A stretch of 64,000 nt of DNA from Ciona savignyi (lineage: Eukaryota; Chordata; Ascidiacea; Phlebobranchia; Cionidae): contig CH002344.1 of the NCBI GenBank assembly GCA_000149265.1, positions 720,414-784,413 on the forward strand. Reading direction: 5' to 3'. The notes under the pieces are model-generated. The model worked only from the letters and a program-made list of their open reading frames with translations, was not told the DNA's origin and searched no databases. Shown here one piece after another: positions 35,701-46,639 of the stretch (positions are counted from its first letter, which is position 1; each line of letters starts with the position of its first letter). The translations under genes were made by a program, and so were the position numbers.

Positions 35701-37005
35701 ATCGTGGCTACAATAATTATTTGTAGGCGATCTGTGGAGAATAAACGTATAGACTCCGCTGCGCAGCTCGCCAAAGACCGTTAGGCAGCCAGCCTAAACA
35801 ACTTCAGCTAACGCCTCGGTCTTAAACTACACAAAAGAAAGCGCGAGCCCACAGGTGCAAGGTAAAATCCAGGACTATTACCATTTACAAAGATAAACAC
35901 ACAGAATATATATGTGACCTTAATTGTTTACCTACTTTTAGGAAGATATCCAGATGTTTTTCGGTCTACAGCACAAAAGATTTGAATATATGGCGAAGGC
36001 TTCATGTCTTGCATTATTATTTGTTGCAGGAAACCCTGACCAAGAATTTCTCAGAAACGGACGAAGATTTTGTGATGATATTTTACAACTTGCTTCTGAG
36101 AACACAGACGAGCTGATTGCCTATAGATGCATCGTCTACTGCGGAAAGTTCTTTGCGGCGATCGGCGAACACGATCGGGCGATAGAGTGCTGTGATAAGT
36201 ATATCGAAGCACGAAAAGTTGTCACCGATTATTCCGAATGGGCGTGGGCAGTTTGCAACTTTGGGTACAGTGTTATGGGGGGAGGGCGTCGCCAACTGTA
36301 TGGAAAGGCGCTTCGACTATGCCAGGAAGTTGTAGCGTCGGGCGAACAAATAACCCAACAGCTACGCAACAAGATTGTTGAACTAGCTTCAAGTTTACAA
36401 AATGTAAGTTACGAGTAATACTGACACTTATAAACATGACGCTTTTTAATGTTTTCCTATATAACAAAATGTAGGAAGAAAACTAAAAGGGGGAAAAGCG
36501 AGAAGGAGAGAAATCGCTCATTAAAATGAAGATTATAACATTAGAGTTTGTTTAAAACATTGGGTTGGAGATACGGTTAGTTCTGGGGTTGAGATTAGTG
36601 TTCAGGGAAGGGTTTAATTAGTTTCCGTAATTTTAATGAGCAGTTTCCCTCCTTCCCTGTCTTGCCCAAAAATGTAAATTGGGTGCACCGTGAAATACTG
36701 GCACTTAAACGAGCGCTTTTTAATGTTTCCCTTCGGTCTATATTTGCATTGGATAATCTGTATTAAAATATGATTTATTGTGTATACATGTTTTGGTAAT
36801 TCAACCTTATTATAATCAAACGAAGTAGTTTTTAAGTCCGATACACTTAAAACCTTTCTTTATAAAGTAACTGTAACTGCAAAAATAAAATGCTTTTTGG
36901 TCTCTATGGTCATATGTAACAATATCTTAGGAATTTGTAAAACTCTATTTTTTGCTTTATAATGTTAATCCTTTTTAATTGTTTTTTTTTCAGAATATTT
37001 GTTAA
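32767..37005 (+). CDS. STAND NTPase, NB-ARC-like, with helical/TPR-like C-terminus
   Basis: The start ATG follows an in-frame TAA 12 bases upstream. The large exon 32767-34981 (donor G|GTAATG) encodes a P-loop GFPGTGKS (45-52), Walker B VLIVIED (132-138), a sensor-like YIASRS (173-178), GSPLGLRAA (238-246) matching the GLPLAL motif, a winged-helix region and FHE (378-380) in the MHD position. That order is NB-ARC (APAF-1/plant R type). An alpha-helical region follows. The second exon, about 35946-36403, continues with a TPR-like repeat (GEHDRAIECCDKYIEARK). A strong acceptor at 36993 leads to a tiny last exon, 36994-37005 (NIC, stop). The join into exon 2 is uncertain: the better acceptor (at 35941) is in the wrong phase and one 4 bases downstream fits. 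Without splicing the first exon stops at 35028 (753 aa). No N-terminal effector domain is visible. Probably a stress or immune sensor (inference). Confidence 0.72.
35140..35260 (+). mobile_element. SINE relic
   Basis: Degraded forward copy with 'cggcctgttagt' at the head and 'acaacacactacaaagg' and 'tccggtaacctacggtggg' in the body; the middle is deleted. It lies in intron 1 of the STAND gene. Confidence 0.6.
36473..36668. mobile_element. MITE with GGGGAAAACTAAAAGG-type ends
   Basis: Inverted relative to the 28871 copy: 'ggaagaaaactaaaaggggg' at the left, core 'ttagttctggggttgagatt', and right arm 'gagcagtttccctccttccc'. It lies in the last intron of the STAND gene, about 70 bases after exon 2. 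Confidence 0.75.
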
Positions 37006-37584
37006 TTATTCTTATTAAATGAATCATCTAAAACTAAATGATATGCCACGAATAGTTAGTCAGTGATTGTATTTTATGTGTTATACCATTTCCTATACAT
37101 CTGCGAATGCTAATACACTTCACCTATTGATTGAATATGGTATTTTCGCAAATTTGTCACCAATTTCAAATACAACATTGTGTACAGAGACAGTGGTTTG
37201 CTTGAAGTTTTAGTTTTTTGACCTTCTAATCGGCAAACACAATCTAAACAACTTTTGCAGCGGTTTGCAATTCAGCAGTTTAAGTGACCTTTACTCGTAT
37301 TGTGTTTAGTGTTTACATAGAGAAGTCTATATTCAAATTAATGTCATTTATTAACCAGCTCCAAGGTTTCTGTCGCAATCTACCATTATGTTTTCGCTAA
37401 TGTTTATCAAACTAGAAAAAATGACAGGAAATATAATAAAAACTTTCAACTTAGATGCAAAATGTCCAATATCAATAGCTGGTCGCTGAGTTAGTTTTAA
37501 CAAACCGGTTAAAACTAACTTTCTACACAGAATATGTCTTTTTTAAGGTTATCGTACATGCTCACATACTATATCTATAACTTA

Positions 37585-37755
37585 TATAATTTGAAGGTGC
37601 GAAACTGGTCGTTAGCTAGTAGGTTGTGTGTGAATCTTGAAACTGGTCGTTAGCTAGTAGGTTGTGTGTGAAAATTGTAGGGACGTGTGTATCATACACA
37701 ACATACTTCAATAGCTCCGGTAACCGGACGGTGGGCGCAAGGTGATCTGACGGCT
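37585..37755 (+). mobile_element. SINE fragment with an internal tandem duplication
   Basis: Forward pieces of the SINE. The segment 'gaaactggtcgttagctag' plus 'taggttgtgtgtgaa' is present twice in tandem, followed by 'atagctccggtaaccggacg'. The tail is missing. Confidence 0.7.
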
Positions 37756-39322
37756 CGAATTTAAGCCGAAAAAATAAGAAAGGTACGGTCGTGTGGCCGA
37801 ATGGTTAACGCGACCGATACATATACCGACTATACTATACAAAAACGGTCCAAGTGACGATACTAGCATGGGTTCGAAACTTGAAACTTGGCTCGGTAAA
37901 AAAAAATATAATCGAAAAAAAAAGAAAAAATAAGAAAGGGATTGTATATTAGAGTTTATACAACATATGACCATGAGATACAATTAATTCGGTATTTGTA
38001 ACAATTTCGTTGTACAAACATTTCTTTTGTACACAATAGTTACTTAAGGAGGCGTTCAACTAATTATTTTCCCTATCTCTCCAATGCAAACTGACCTCAC
38101 AAAAACGACTGTCTCTCAAAATCCTGACATAGGAAGTCTTAGATTTTTTCACAATTTAAAATTAAAGCTTGGATCTGCAACCTAAACTCAAAACCCTACA
38201 AAATTTTGTTTAAAAATTTTGAGCCCATACCCCTTCGTACATCGGCAACTTTTTTTCCAACAAACAGCTAGCAGATGCACAATCAACACCTTTATTTTAC
38301 AAAGCACTGCTCCACTATTACAAAACTTTACAGCTAAACGAGAACACCGGCGCGCAGCCTAGCACATGCTGCTTTCAACCAAACAAACATTGGGGAATCA
38401 CCACCATTGTTACTCAGCAAAACACTCGTTTAAAAACAATGACTCATGGAGGGTACCACTCGTCACATCCTGCCGTTCATAGAGGTCTTAATTGGTTATA
38501 CGCCATCTTCAACCTACCAAGCTAATCAATGGGTCGTTAACCTAATTCGGTGAACAATGGTAAGGAAATAAAATGAGGCGAATAACGTAGGGATAAAGTA
38601 ACCAATATAGCCTAGTCTCTTTTACAGTAAACCAATAAACTCAAAGACGGTATGTCGCCTCGACTACACCTACTTGTGTATGTTGATACATCCATGTTTT
38701 AATGCAATGGACGTTGGCCTTACTCGTTAAGATCTCTCATTATTGTCTGGGATGTCATTGACTGATTTGTGGTTACCATCCATTTTCCTTGCATTTTTAG
38801 AATTTTATAGAAAAGAATTTAGTTGTTCTAAAGGCCATACTGAATTGAAATTTCAGCAGTTTGAAAGCGAGCAGTGGCACAGGCCAATTTACGCAACTTC
38901 AACTTTATGGAGAAACAATTTACGAATGTCTCAGGGTGCTTTCCCCCTATCGGTTCGTAACATAGAAATATAAAACAGATTTTGAAAGTTGCAACATGAG
39001 CGACAAGTATGGCAAGTAATTGGACGAATCAACATAAAACATAATGATATTCCACCCATTATTAGGCAATGAGGTGTGAATATGGTGTTTAGCGGTATTT
39101 AGAGAATAGCCGACAAAACTTTAGTTATTGGCTCGTGAAATCAGTTATTTGCGTGCTAAACTGTTTATTGCTCAAAGTGTGTGCATAATATTTTTCTTAT
39201 TGTTTCTTTTTAAGAACCGTTGTAGCTGTGTTCTTTTCAAGCACAAGGCAAAAAGTAAAACAAAAACTGACAACCTATCTGAATTGTCAATACATACACC
39301 ACAATAATTGGTTGATGTAAAC

Positions 39323-39508
39323 CAGACATGCGTAACATACGCCAGTCGCGGGCCGGGTACAGTCCGTGAAGGGATTTTGACTCCCGCAGACTGTATCTAA
39401 ACACACTCTGTAATTAATATATTGAATACTATTCATGTAATAAACCGGCCCACCAAGGAATTCATTTCCCACATGTGGCCCGCTGACTAGAGAAGTCGTC
39501 CAACCCTG
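39323..39508. mobile_element. Short hAT-type non-autonomous element with 8-bp target duplication
   Basis: A 186-bp element bounded by CAGACATGCG at the left and CCAACCCTG at the right, flanked on both sides by ATGTAAAC (39315-39322 and 39509-39516). An 8-bp duplication and CAG...CTG ends are typical of hAT insertions. It is related to 45940-46126 and 18530-18754. Confidence 0.85.
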
Positions 39509-40384
39509 ATGTAAACTAATATCGTCCAAAACCATGATGGCGAAAACCAAAAGTACGTCAAGAATGTATTTTATTTCAGCAGAATCTCTTTGGTCAAAGT
39601 TTAACCAAGCATTAATTCGCTTAACTCATGATGTCAAGAGTAAATTGAACTGTAGCTTGTATATCGGGTATGCTATACTGGAGTATTTGCAAGGAATCTA
39701 TAAGTTGGAAAATAGAACAGGTTTTCACTGTTCGTCACAAAATCTATTTTCGCCCGGCTTTAAGGACATTTTGGTGCATTATGTTTTTATTCATCCAATA
39801 AACATGCATATAGAAATAAAATCATGATGACATGTCACGAGAATTTAGACTTTTGCCGTAGTTTATAGTGGCGTGTGAACTGCACGCTATATAAACCTAT
39901 ATATAACATGGATGTGCGTATTTTCCGCTTAATCGTAAACACTCATGCAAAAAAACGACAGCCGCGTTTGTTAACTGATGCTATTACTAGTCTTTACAGA
40001 AAAATCGACCAACGCATCATTACTTACATCTAAGTATAGTGATTAATTGGACAATGAGTAAAGAGTTTTTTTCCGAATATCGTGAGTGGTCGCGCGTAGT
40101 GTTTATACAATATTACATCGCATAAATTTCTGGCGAACAGCGGCTTGAATAGTGGCTCATGACGTCAATATAGCTAAATGGTCAGCGACCTATTTAGACT
40201 GTTCGTGGCAGTGCGAAAGGAGGAAACGATTGAAATAGGCTACTAGATCGGCGCTCAAGTTTTGAACATTATGACAGACTTAAAAGTACATAGAGTCCGC
40301 TTGGAAGTGAGCCATTTATATCGAAATTGTCGTTCATAGTTGCAATCAGGATTTTTGTCAATAACCCCGTTTAATATAGTTAAG

Positions 40385-40680
40385 ACTGGATTAGTATTTT
40401 GTTTCCATGATGAAAACACTATGCAGGCACTTTGTTAAAAAATTGGAAAACGGTAAAAACGTCAAAACGATAGTCTTTTCGAATCCAATTCGTTTTCACA
40501 ATTCGTTTTAAACACGTCTAAAATCCAATTATATTTTGCTTTTACTCTATGGCAATGAACAAAATAGTAAAAGTAGTAAAACGACAAAACTACAATAGTT
40601 AAAACACGTCAGCTGAATGTATATGGTATGACACGAGAAAACAAAGAGATAAGGCCGTTAAACCTGACATTTAAAAAAGT
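40385..40680 (+). repeat. SINE-like repeat, rearranged copies
   Basis: Pieces of subfamily 1: 'tttgtttccatgatgaaaac', 'ggaaaacggtaaaaacgtc' and a final 'ggccgttaaacctgac', with a partial second copy inside. Confidence 0.55.
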
Positions 40681-41609
40681 ACCTTTTGAAATTGGTTGGT
40701 TCAATTGTTAGAGTCTTGAAAATTGTTAGAGTCTTGAAATAAGTGGGGAAAGAATAGCGCGCTGAGAAGGCGCCGGTTTATAAGCTTTTAAGCTTTACTT
40801 TTGCGAGTTAAATATGCGAGTCAGTGCGTAGAGGGTTAGTTGTGTTTGTTTCGTAGTCAGAGTGGCAATAGAAATTTATGCTTTGTGTCATCCATACCAT
40901 ATGTGCACTTCAGCTATTATAAAATAAATAAACTTTTTCCAGATTATAGGCGTTACTTGAAGTGTTCTTGAGATTTTCAAGAAATGGGCGGTTTCAATGT
41001 GTATTTCCAATAGTTTTAGCTATAGTACATTTTTCTCTCCAATTTTTAGCTATAGTACAGTTTTAGCTATAGTACAACCTACATGAACAACCGAATATGT
41101 CAATAAAACATGCTGCTTTATCTTGTATCAGAACGCGCCATAAAAATACTCTGTTTGCATATATATACTGTAGTGCAGTGTTTACTTAGATGTATAACCA
41201 GGCAAATGTATAGAGTTATATGTTGTTTGAATTTTTGTTAAAATATTTCCTCACTGAACAGACTTTTATAAGTAGACTTTAATTTGCCAGGTTCAAGTAA
41301 ATAGTTACCTATAAGCAAATATTTTAAAATATCTAATCACAATTTTGCGTGTAAATTAAATAAAGTATGTAAGTAGTTTTGCAATGACATATTTCCAGCC
41401 TACGTGTACAGTGTTGTGTTCCATTTAATTTCATTAATGGCACGTTTAAAGAGGCCACTTATAAAGCTCGATAACAAGTAGATTATTGAGAAAGCTCTTT
41501 TGCGTCATAATTTGCTTAAGGCACCAAAGGGTATCTTCTTTGAAATTTGTAATTAAACCTATTGATTGTTATCAGTATATACTCTAATATAAACATGTTA
41601 TAATTTCAG

Positions 41610-44508
41610 AAACTTGTCTGTTACTTTAGTGAAAGGGCGCCAATTAAGTATGGAAATTCCGCCTTTAAATTCTCTCAACGACAGCATTAGTCGCGGTCAC
41701 GGGTTTGTGCCTGAGCAGCATTTTATCAGCTCTGGATTTGTAATCTTACCGGAAAGAGAATTGATTCCTGACCGGTATCTGATACCAGAACTGATACCAG
41801 GACCTGTACCAGACCCTCAAATTCTAACTATTGGAATCAATGATACGATAATTGGCCTCAATATCAGTTTACTTAGAGATTATAATTTGACGACAGCTCA
41901 ACCCATCTCGTACAAAAGCATTCTTTGTGGGTTTCCAAGTTTCTGCTCATACTCGGCATATGCACAATGTCTCAACACGACTTTAAGGGAATGTAACCAA
42001 TGTAACATGTCAAATGCCGGCCTCTTTGTATTTGCATGCGTTGTTCTTGGTCTACTGATTATACTCGGGAACGTTCTTGTGCTTGTCTACAGCATTAAGA
42101 ATTCAAATGATGACCATTTCAACAAAATTAAAGCGTCGTTAGCGGCTGCAGATTTACTAACAGGTAGGTAAAACTATGTATATTAAGCCAATGTCCGACC
42201 GGTTTGTCTTGTGGTTTAGTGCGTCGCCTTTCAATCGAAAGGTTTAATGCTTGAAACTGGTCTCTCTAGAATNNNNNNNNNNNNNNNNNNNNNNNNNNNN
42301 NNNNNNNNNNNNNNNNNNNNNNNNNNNNNNNNNNNNNNNNNNNNNNNNNNNNNNNNNNNNNNNNNNNNNNNNAATTAAAGGAACGTGTAATTCATATACA
42401 ACACACTGCAATAGCTCCGGTAACCCGACGGTGGGCGATAGGCTATATGACGATTGCCCGTGTGTTAACCCCCTTGGTTTTTCTATTCACGGGGATAAAC
42501 ATGAATACCCTATCCTATAAAGCATACTAGTGTGTTGTCGCAAATTGGCAACATCAAAATTAAATAATGCTTATGATTGCAGGAATACAGATTTTCTGTG
42601 TTGCTCTGTACAATGTCAGTTGGACGTTAAACTCAACTTCACAAGAAATAGACGCAAGACAGCTTTCTTATCGAGATTCTCCAGAGGCTATTGCTGGGGG
42701 AATATTTTACATTTTTGGGATTACGTCATCACTTTATCATTTGTTGTATTTGAGCGGTCAGCGGTTATTCGCAGTGACGTATCCGATTAATTATAAAACG
42801 CAAAGCAATGCTACACTGATGCTAGGACTTGCACTTTCGTGGATTTTTGCCGCTCTTTCAGCCACTGTTCCAGGTACGACAACTATAAACTATCTGACCT
42901 AATATGATATATTTTATTTTAGTTTAGTTTATTTATTTTTTGCCCAAGTTTTTAAAAAATGGCAGACGAATGTAATCACGATACAGGAACGGGAAAAGAC
43001 GGCATTTCGAACAGTCGTTAAAACACATCATTAAAAAAAAGATATAATTTAATAAATATAGCGGACGCGGCCGCCAAACCTAGACGAAAGAACAATATTA
43101 GACGATCCAAATTTATTTAAGACCAAACGATATAGTTTAGTTTAGTTTATTTTTTGTTTCCACGATGAAAACATAAATCAGGATTTTTGAAAAAATTGGA
43201 AAACGGGAAAAAACGGCAAAACGACAGTCGTTAGAACACGTCTAAAAAACAAGCAATAAATTATTAAAATCCGGTAAAATTAGACGTGGCCGCTAAACCC
43301 AAATAAAAAAAATAAATAAAATGAATAAATAAATAACACTAAGCCCTAAAGAAGAGTGTGCGGTAAAGCGCGTATTGTTCTCACTAAACCTATGCTTTAT
43401 GATTAATCATAGGTTATGACAGTAAAAAAAACGTATTAATAATTTACGCACTTTTTTACAGCATGGTTCCCGCGTACATTTGTATACACGTACTACCACA
43501 CTGTATATCTGTTCTATCCGTCCATAAGAGACTACAGTTCCACAAGTACCGACTTAGCAGCTCCGTATGCTACATTGTTTATTTTCACTGTATTGCCTTT
43601 TCTGCTCATGGTGAGTAAATGCAAATTATCTGTAAACGAGTGAACGAAAGAATTTAAAATTTCCTAATATTTTTTCGTTTTAGACTGTGCTTACAATCAC
43701 GTCCGCTGTATATATACGAAACTACCTAATCCGCTCGGCTAAAATGTCAATGAAAACTGATAAACATTCGTTAAAAAAGAAAGAGGCGGCTGCTATTAAA
43801 ACCATTGGAATTATGCAGCTTGGTTTCACGGTCACACTGGGTAAGTCGACTTAATATGATAGGATATTCATCTTTATCCCCGTGAAAGGGAAAACCAAGG
43901 GGTTATCACATGGGCGATCATCAGATCATCTCGCGCCCATCGTCGAGTTACCGAAGCTATTGCTGTCTGTTGTGTATTATAGACACGTTCCTTCAAGTTG
44001 GTAGAACCCATTAATCTGCTGGGTTCAGGTAATTTCCGTGAAGTGCCTTGCCGAAGAACACGAATACAACCGACTAGGTATAGCGAACAGTTTCGCACCT
44101 ACAACCTTTCGATTGAAAGGCGACGCACTTAACCGCTAGACTAACCGGCCGGACTGACACATAACATGTTGAAAGCATCTGCCCATAAACTTGAATTAAA
44201 CATTATTTTATAACACAGTTCCTGTGGTGGTAGTGGTGATCTTATTCTACACACGTTACTTCCAATGCAAAGATGTGTCCACTCCATACACCATTGGGTT
44301 TTACATGAGCACGGCAAACAGTTTTGTCAATGTGCTAGTATACACTGTTCGCGACGCGAAATTTCGTTCCTGGTTAAAAGATTGTCTTCGTTGCCATAGG
44401 AAACAAGAGCATGACTCAGCGACTTTTTCCGTCCAAGCAAAGAAATCGAAACCAACTTGCGAAACAGATTCTTCAGTCCATGCTGCAAAATCCATATCTC
44501 AAGTCTAA
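41610..44508 (+). CDS. Orphan rhodopsin-type GPCR, five visible exons
   Basis: Exons 41610-42163, 42583-42873, 43462-43610, 43684-43840 and 44219-44508 join in phase (1, 1, 0, 1) with GT-AG sites. The first exon follows an acceptor (TTTCAG), so an upstream exon is likely; otherwise the ATG at 41650 could start the protein. The N-terminal ectodomain has a Pro-rich LIPDRYLIPELIPGPVPDP stretch and a Cys-rich segment (CGFPSFC...CNQC) just before TM1. TM1 has LGNVLVLVY, TM2 has ADLLTGIQIF, TM3 ends SLYHLLYLSGQRLFAVTYP, and TM7 has NSFVNVLVY. The D/ERY acidic residue is Gln, and no Cys is seen at the start of TM3 or in ECL2. The Ser/Thr-rich tail ends SISQV. Two introns contain opposed SINEs. Ligand and subfamily are unknown. 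Confidence 0.82.
42195..42520 (+). mobile_element. tRNA-derived SINE interrupted by an assembly gap
   Basis: Forward copy whose head ('gaccggtttgtcttgtgg') and tail ('cacggggataaacatgaat') flank the run of Ns. It lies in the first visible intron of the GPCR. Confidence 0.82.
42273..42372. other. Assembly gap of 100 N
   Basis: Exactly 100 ambiguous bases, probably a placeholder of unknown true length. The flanking sequence is SINE on both sides, so the gap probably reflects a repeat that could not be assembled. Confidence 0.97.
42915..43095 (+). repeat. SINE-like repeat, subfamily 2
   Basis: Forward copy with 'tttattttttgcccaagttt', 'gatacaggaacgggaaaaga', 'gtcgttaaaacacatc' and 'gacgcggccgccaaacct'. 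It parallels 5465-5650. Confidence 0.68.
43138..43330 (+). repeat. SINE-like repeat, subfamily 1
   Basis: Complete forward copy: 'agtttattttttgtttccac', 'aaacggcaaaacgacagtcg', 'gacgtggccgctaaaccc' and an 'aaataaataaaat' tail. It lies 40 bases after a subfamily 2 copy in the same GPCR intron. Confidence 0.72.
43857..44155 (-). mobile_element. tRNA-derived SINE
   Basis: Reverse, full-length copy from 'gataggatattcatcttta' to the head 'ctaaccggccggac'. It fills most of the last GPCR intron, starting 16 bases after the exon 4 donor and ending about 60 bases before the last exon. Confidence 0.88.
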
Positions 44509-44540
44509 ATAATCAGGCATTTTTATATTTTCGTTTATAT

Positions 44541-44546
44541 AATAAA
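44541..44546 (+). terminator. Poly(A) signal of the GPCR gene
   Basis: A canonical AATAAA lies about 33 bases downstream of the GPCR stop codon. The only other AT-rich candidate nearby is non-canonical. Confidence 0.6.
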
Positions 44547-45067
44547 GATTGTTGCATCGAATGAAACCGTTTATCAACGCCGAATATTCCATGTAGGCAT
44601 TTCACACTGTAAACGAAGAGGTTGTTCACCATTTACTGCAGTAATATGTGTGCACTGTGAATAAGGTTTTGTAGATTATCCGGACAAGTAGCTCGGTGAT
44701 TACTGCGGTACTATTCATCCTCCGAATGCACGTACCGTTATACTTAAACCCAGTTGTTCAAAGGGTTCTACCAAAATTTAAGGAACGTCTAAATCCTAAA
44801 ACGCACACTGCAATAGCACTGGTAAACCGAGATAATCGGACAATTATAAATGTGAGAACGCTTCCTTACGCATTCTCGTGGTAATCTGACGATTGCCCTT
44901 GTGTTAACGCCCTGTGGTATTCCCATAAGCTCCCACAGCAGAAAATTAGTAAATTCAAGGTATATTCTAATGACACCAGCGATTAAGCAGTAGCATGTTA
45001 CCCTACACTTGCCCAGTACAACATGACCCCGTCGAAGAGAACATTATATGCGATTGCGATTATAGTA

Positions 45068-45351
45068 ATATATATTCATCTTCTATCCCCTTGAATGGGA
45101 AAACGCAAGGGGTGGTATGACACGGGCAATCGTTTGATCACCTCGCGCCCACCGTTAGGTATACCGGATCTATATTGCAACGTGTTGTGTATTGTTTAAA
45201 CGTTTCCTCAATTGGGTAGAACCCAATTAATCCACTTATTTCAGGGAATTTCCGTTCAATGTCTTGCTCAAATACAGCTAGCCGCCAGTTTCGAATCGGC
45301 AACCCTACGACTTAATAACGACACAATAACGCACCAAACCAATCGGTAGGA
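45068..45351 (-). mobile_element. tRNA-derived SINE, diverged
   Basis: Reverse copy with the expected order from 'ttctatccccttgaatggga' to 'aaccaatcggtaggac', carrying several small changes. Confidence 0.8.
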
Positions 45352-45566
45352 CAAATAATATATTAAAACAATTTATTTCAACTATACAAAAAAACACAAT
45401 GCGTAGGTTTAACAACTAATTGACTGGTTAACTTCATTCAAAGATTTTAATAATTGATTTGGAGCAAAATTTGTTGATGAAACTGCGACGGATTCATGTG
45501 AGGACCGCATGCCTTGCAAGCCATCCATTAACTGTTGATGGAATAAAACAGATAAACATTCCTGGA

Positions 45567-45858
45567 TTGGATAGGATATTCATGTATATCCCCACGAATG
45601 GGAAAACCAAGGGGGTTAACACACTGGCAATCGTCAGATCACCTCGCGCCCACCGTCGGGTTACCGGAGCTATTGCAGTGTGTTGTGTATGATAGATACG
45701 TTCCTTTAAATTGGTAGAACCCATTAATCCGCTGGGCTCATGCAATGTTCGTAAAGTGCCTTGCCCAAGGACACAGCCGACTAGCTAGCGACCAGTTTCG
45801 TATGTGCAACTTTTGGATTGAAAGGTGACGCATTTAACCGCTAGACCGACCGGCCGGA
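45567..45858 (-). mobile_element. tRNA-derived SINE, well preserved
   Basis: Reverse, full-length copy, close to the family consensus throughout, ending with the head complement 'accgaccggccggatg'. Confidence 0.9.
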
Positions 45859-45939
45859 TGTACTGATGGTTAGGTCACTTGTAGTATTTTACCATTTGTT
45901 ATAGGGTATGATAATAAGGTTTACACCCATGGGTTAGAC

Positions 45940-46126
45940 CACGGGTGGGCAACTTCTCTAGTCAGCGGGTCAGATGTGGGAAAATGAAGTCCTTGTTGGG
46001 CCGGATTATAAGATGAATAGTATTCAATATCTTAATTACAGGGAATGGTTGGATACAGTCTACTAGTCGGACAAAATCCTTTCACATGTAGGAAACAGCC
46101 CGCAGGCCATATGTCACCCATGCCTG
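45940..46126. mobile_element. Short hAT-type non-autonomous element
   Basis: A 187-bp element starting CACGGGTGGGCAACTT and ending GTCACCCATGCCTG, imperfect inverted ends typical of hAT. It is flanked by GGTTAGAC and GTTTAGAC, a 7-of-8 match. It is the reverse-orientation relative of the 39323 element ('gaatagtattcaatatctta' in the core). Confidence 0.82.
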
Positions 46127-46409
46127 GTTTAGACAATACAGTTTATTCCAATGGGTTGGACCAATATATATTGAGGGGTGTTTTTATCCTTATGGCTTAC
46201 TGGATCAATTGTATTGAACTGTGTTGCATATGATTGAAACCTTGCAACAGTTTTTGTTCAACTTATTAATCCCCTGGGTTTATGCATAGAAGCAATCAAT
46301 AATTAGTTGTAGAACAGCAGCAAATTAGCTTGGACTTAAAGCAAAAATGAGGCATTTCAACATACTTCTATTAATTAGTAATGATGTCGTTGAAAATGAA
46401 CTGTAACTG

Positions 46410-46639
46410 TCCGGCCGGTTAGTCTGACGGTTTAGTGCGTCGACTTTCAACCGAAAGGTTGCAGATACGAAACTGGTCGCTAGCTAGTCGATTGTGTCAT
46501 TGGACAAGGCACTTTACAGACATTGCCTGAACCCAGCGGATTAATGGGTTCTATTAAATTAAAGGAACGTGTGTTTCATACACAACACACTGCAATAGCT
46601 CCGGTAACCCGACGGTGGGCGCGAGGTGATCTGGCGATT
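46410..46639 (+). mobile_element. tRNA-derived SINE, 3'-truncated
   Basis: Forward copy with a complete head ('ccggccggttagtctgacgg') that breaks off at 'gatctggcgattg', directly abutting an inverted SINE tail. Confidence 0.87.

Larger units (their letters stand above)
37006..41609. other. Intergenic region between STAND and GPCR genes
   Basis: It contains a SINE fragment with an internal duplication (37585-37755), a tRNA-like stretch (37785-37900), an intact short hAT element (39323-39508) and SINE-like repeat remnants (40385-40680). A few frames of 70-100 codons (38743-38973, 39534-39827) have no recognisable product or splice support, so I do not call them genes. The 5' exon of the following GPCR may lie here unseen. 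Confidence 0.5.

Noticed and set aside
37785..37900. Possible Ser/Leu-type tRNA ('gtggccgaatggttaacgcg' and 'gggttcgaaact')
   Set aside because: The arms after the anticodon region do not pair well, there is no clean acceptor stem, and a related partial A-box occurs near 7165. More likely a second tRNA-derived repeat.
39534..39827. 97-codon plus-strand frame
   Set aside because: No recognisable motif, no splice sites in frame, and it starts next to a recent hAT insertion; probably chance.
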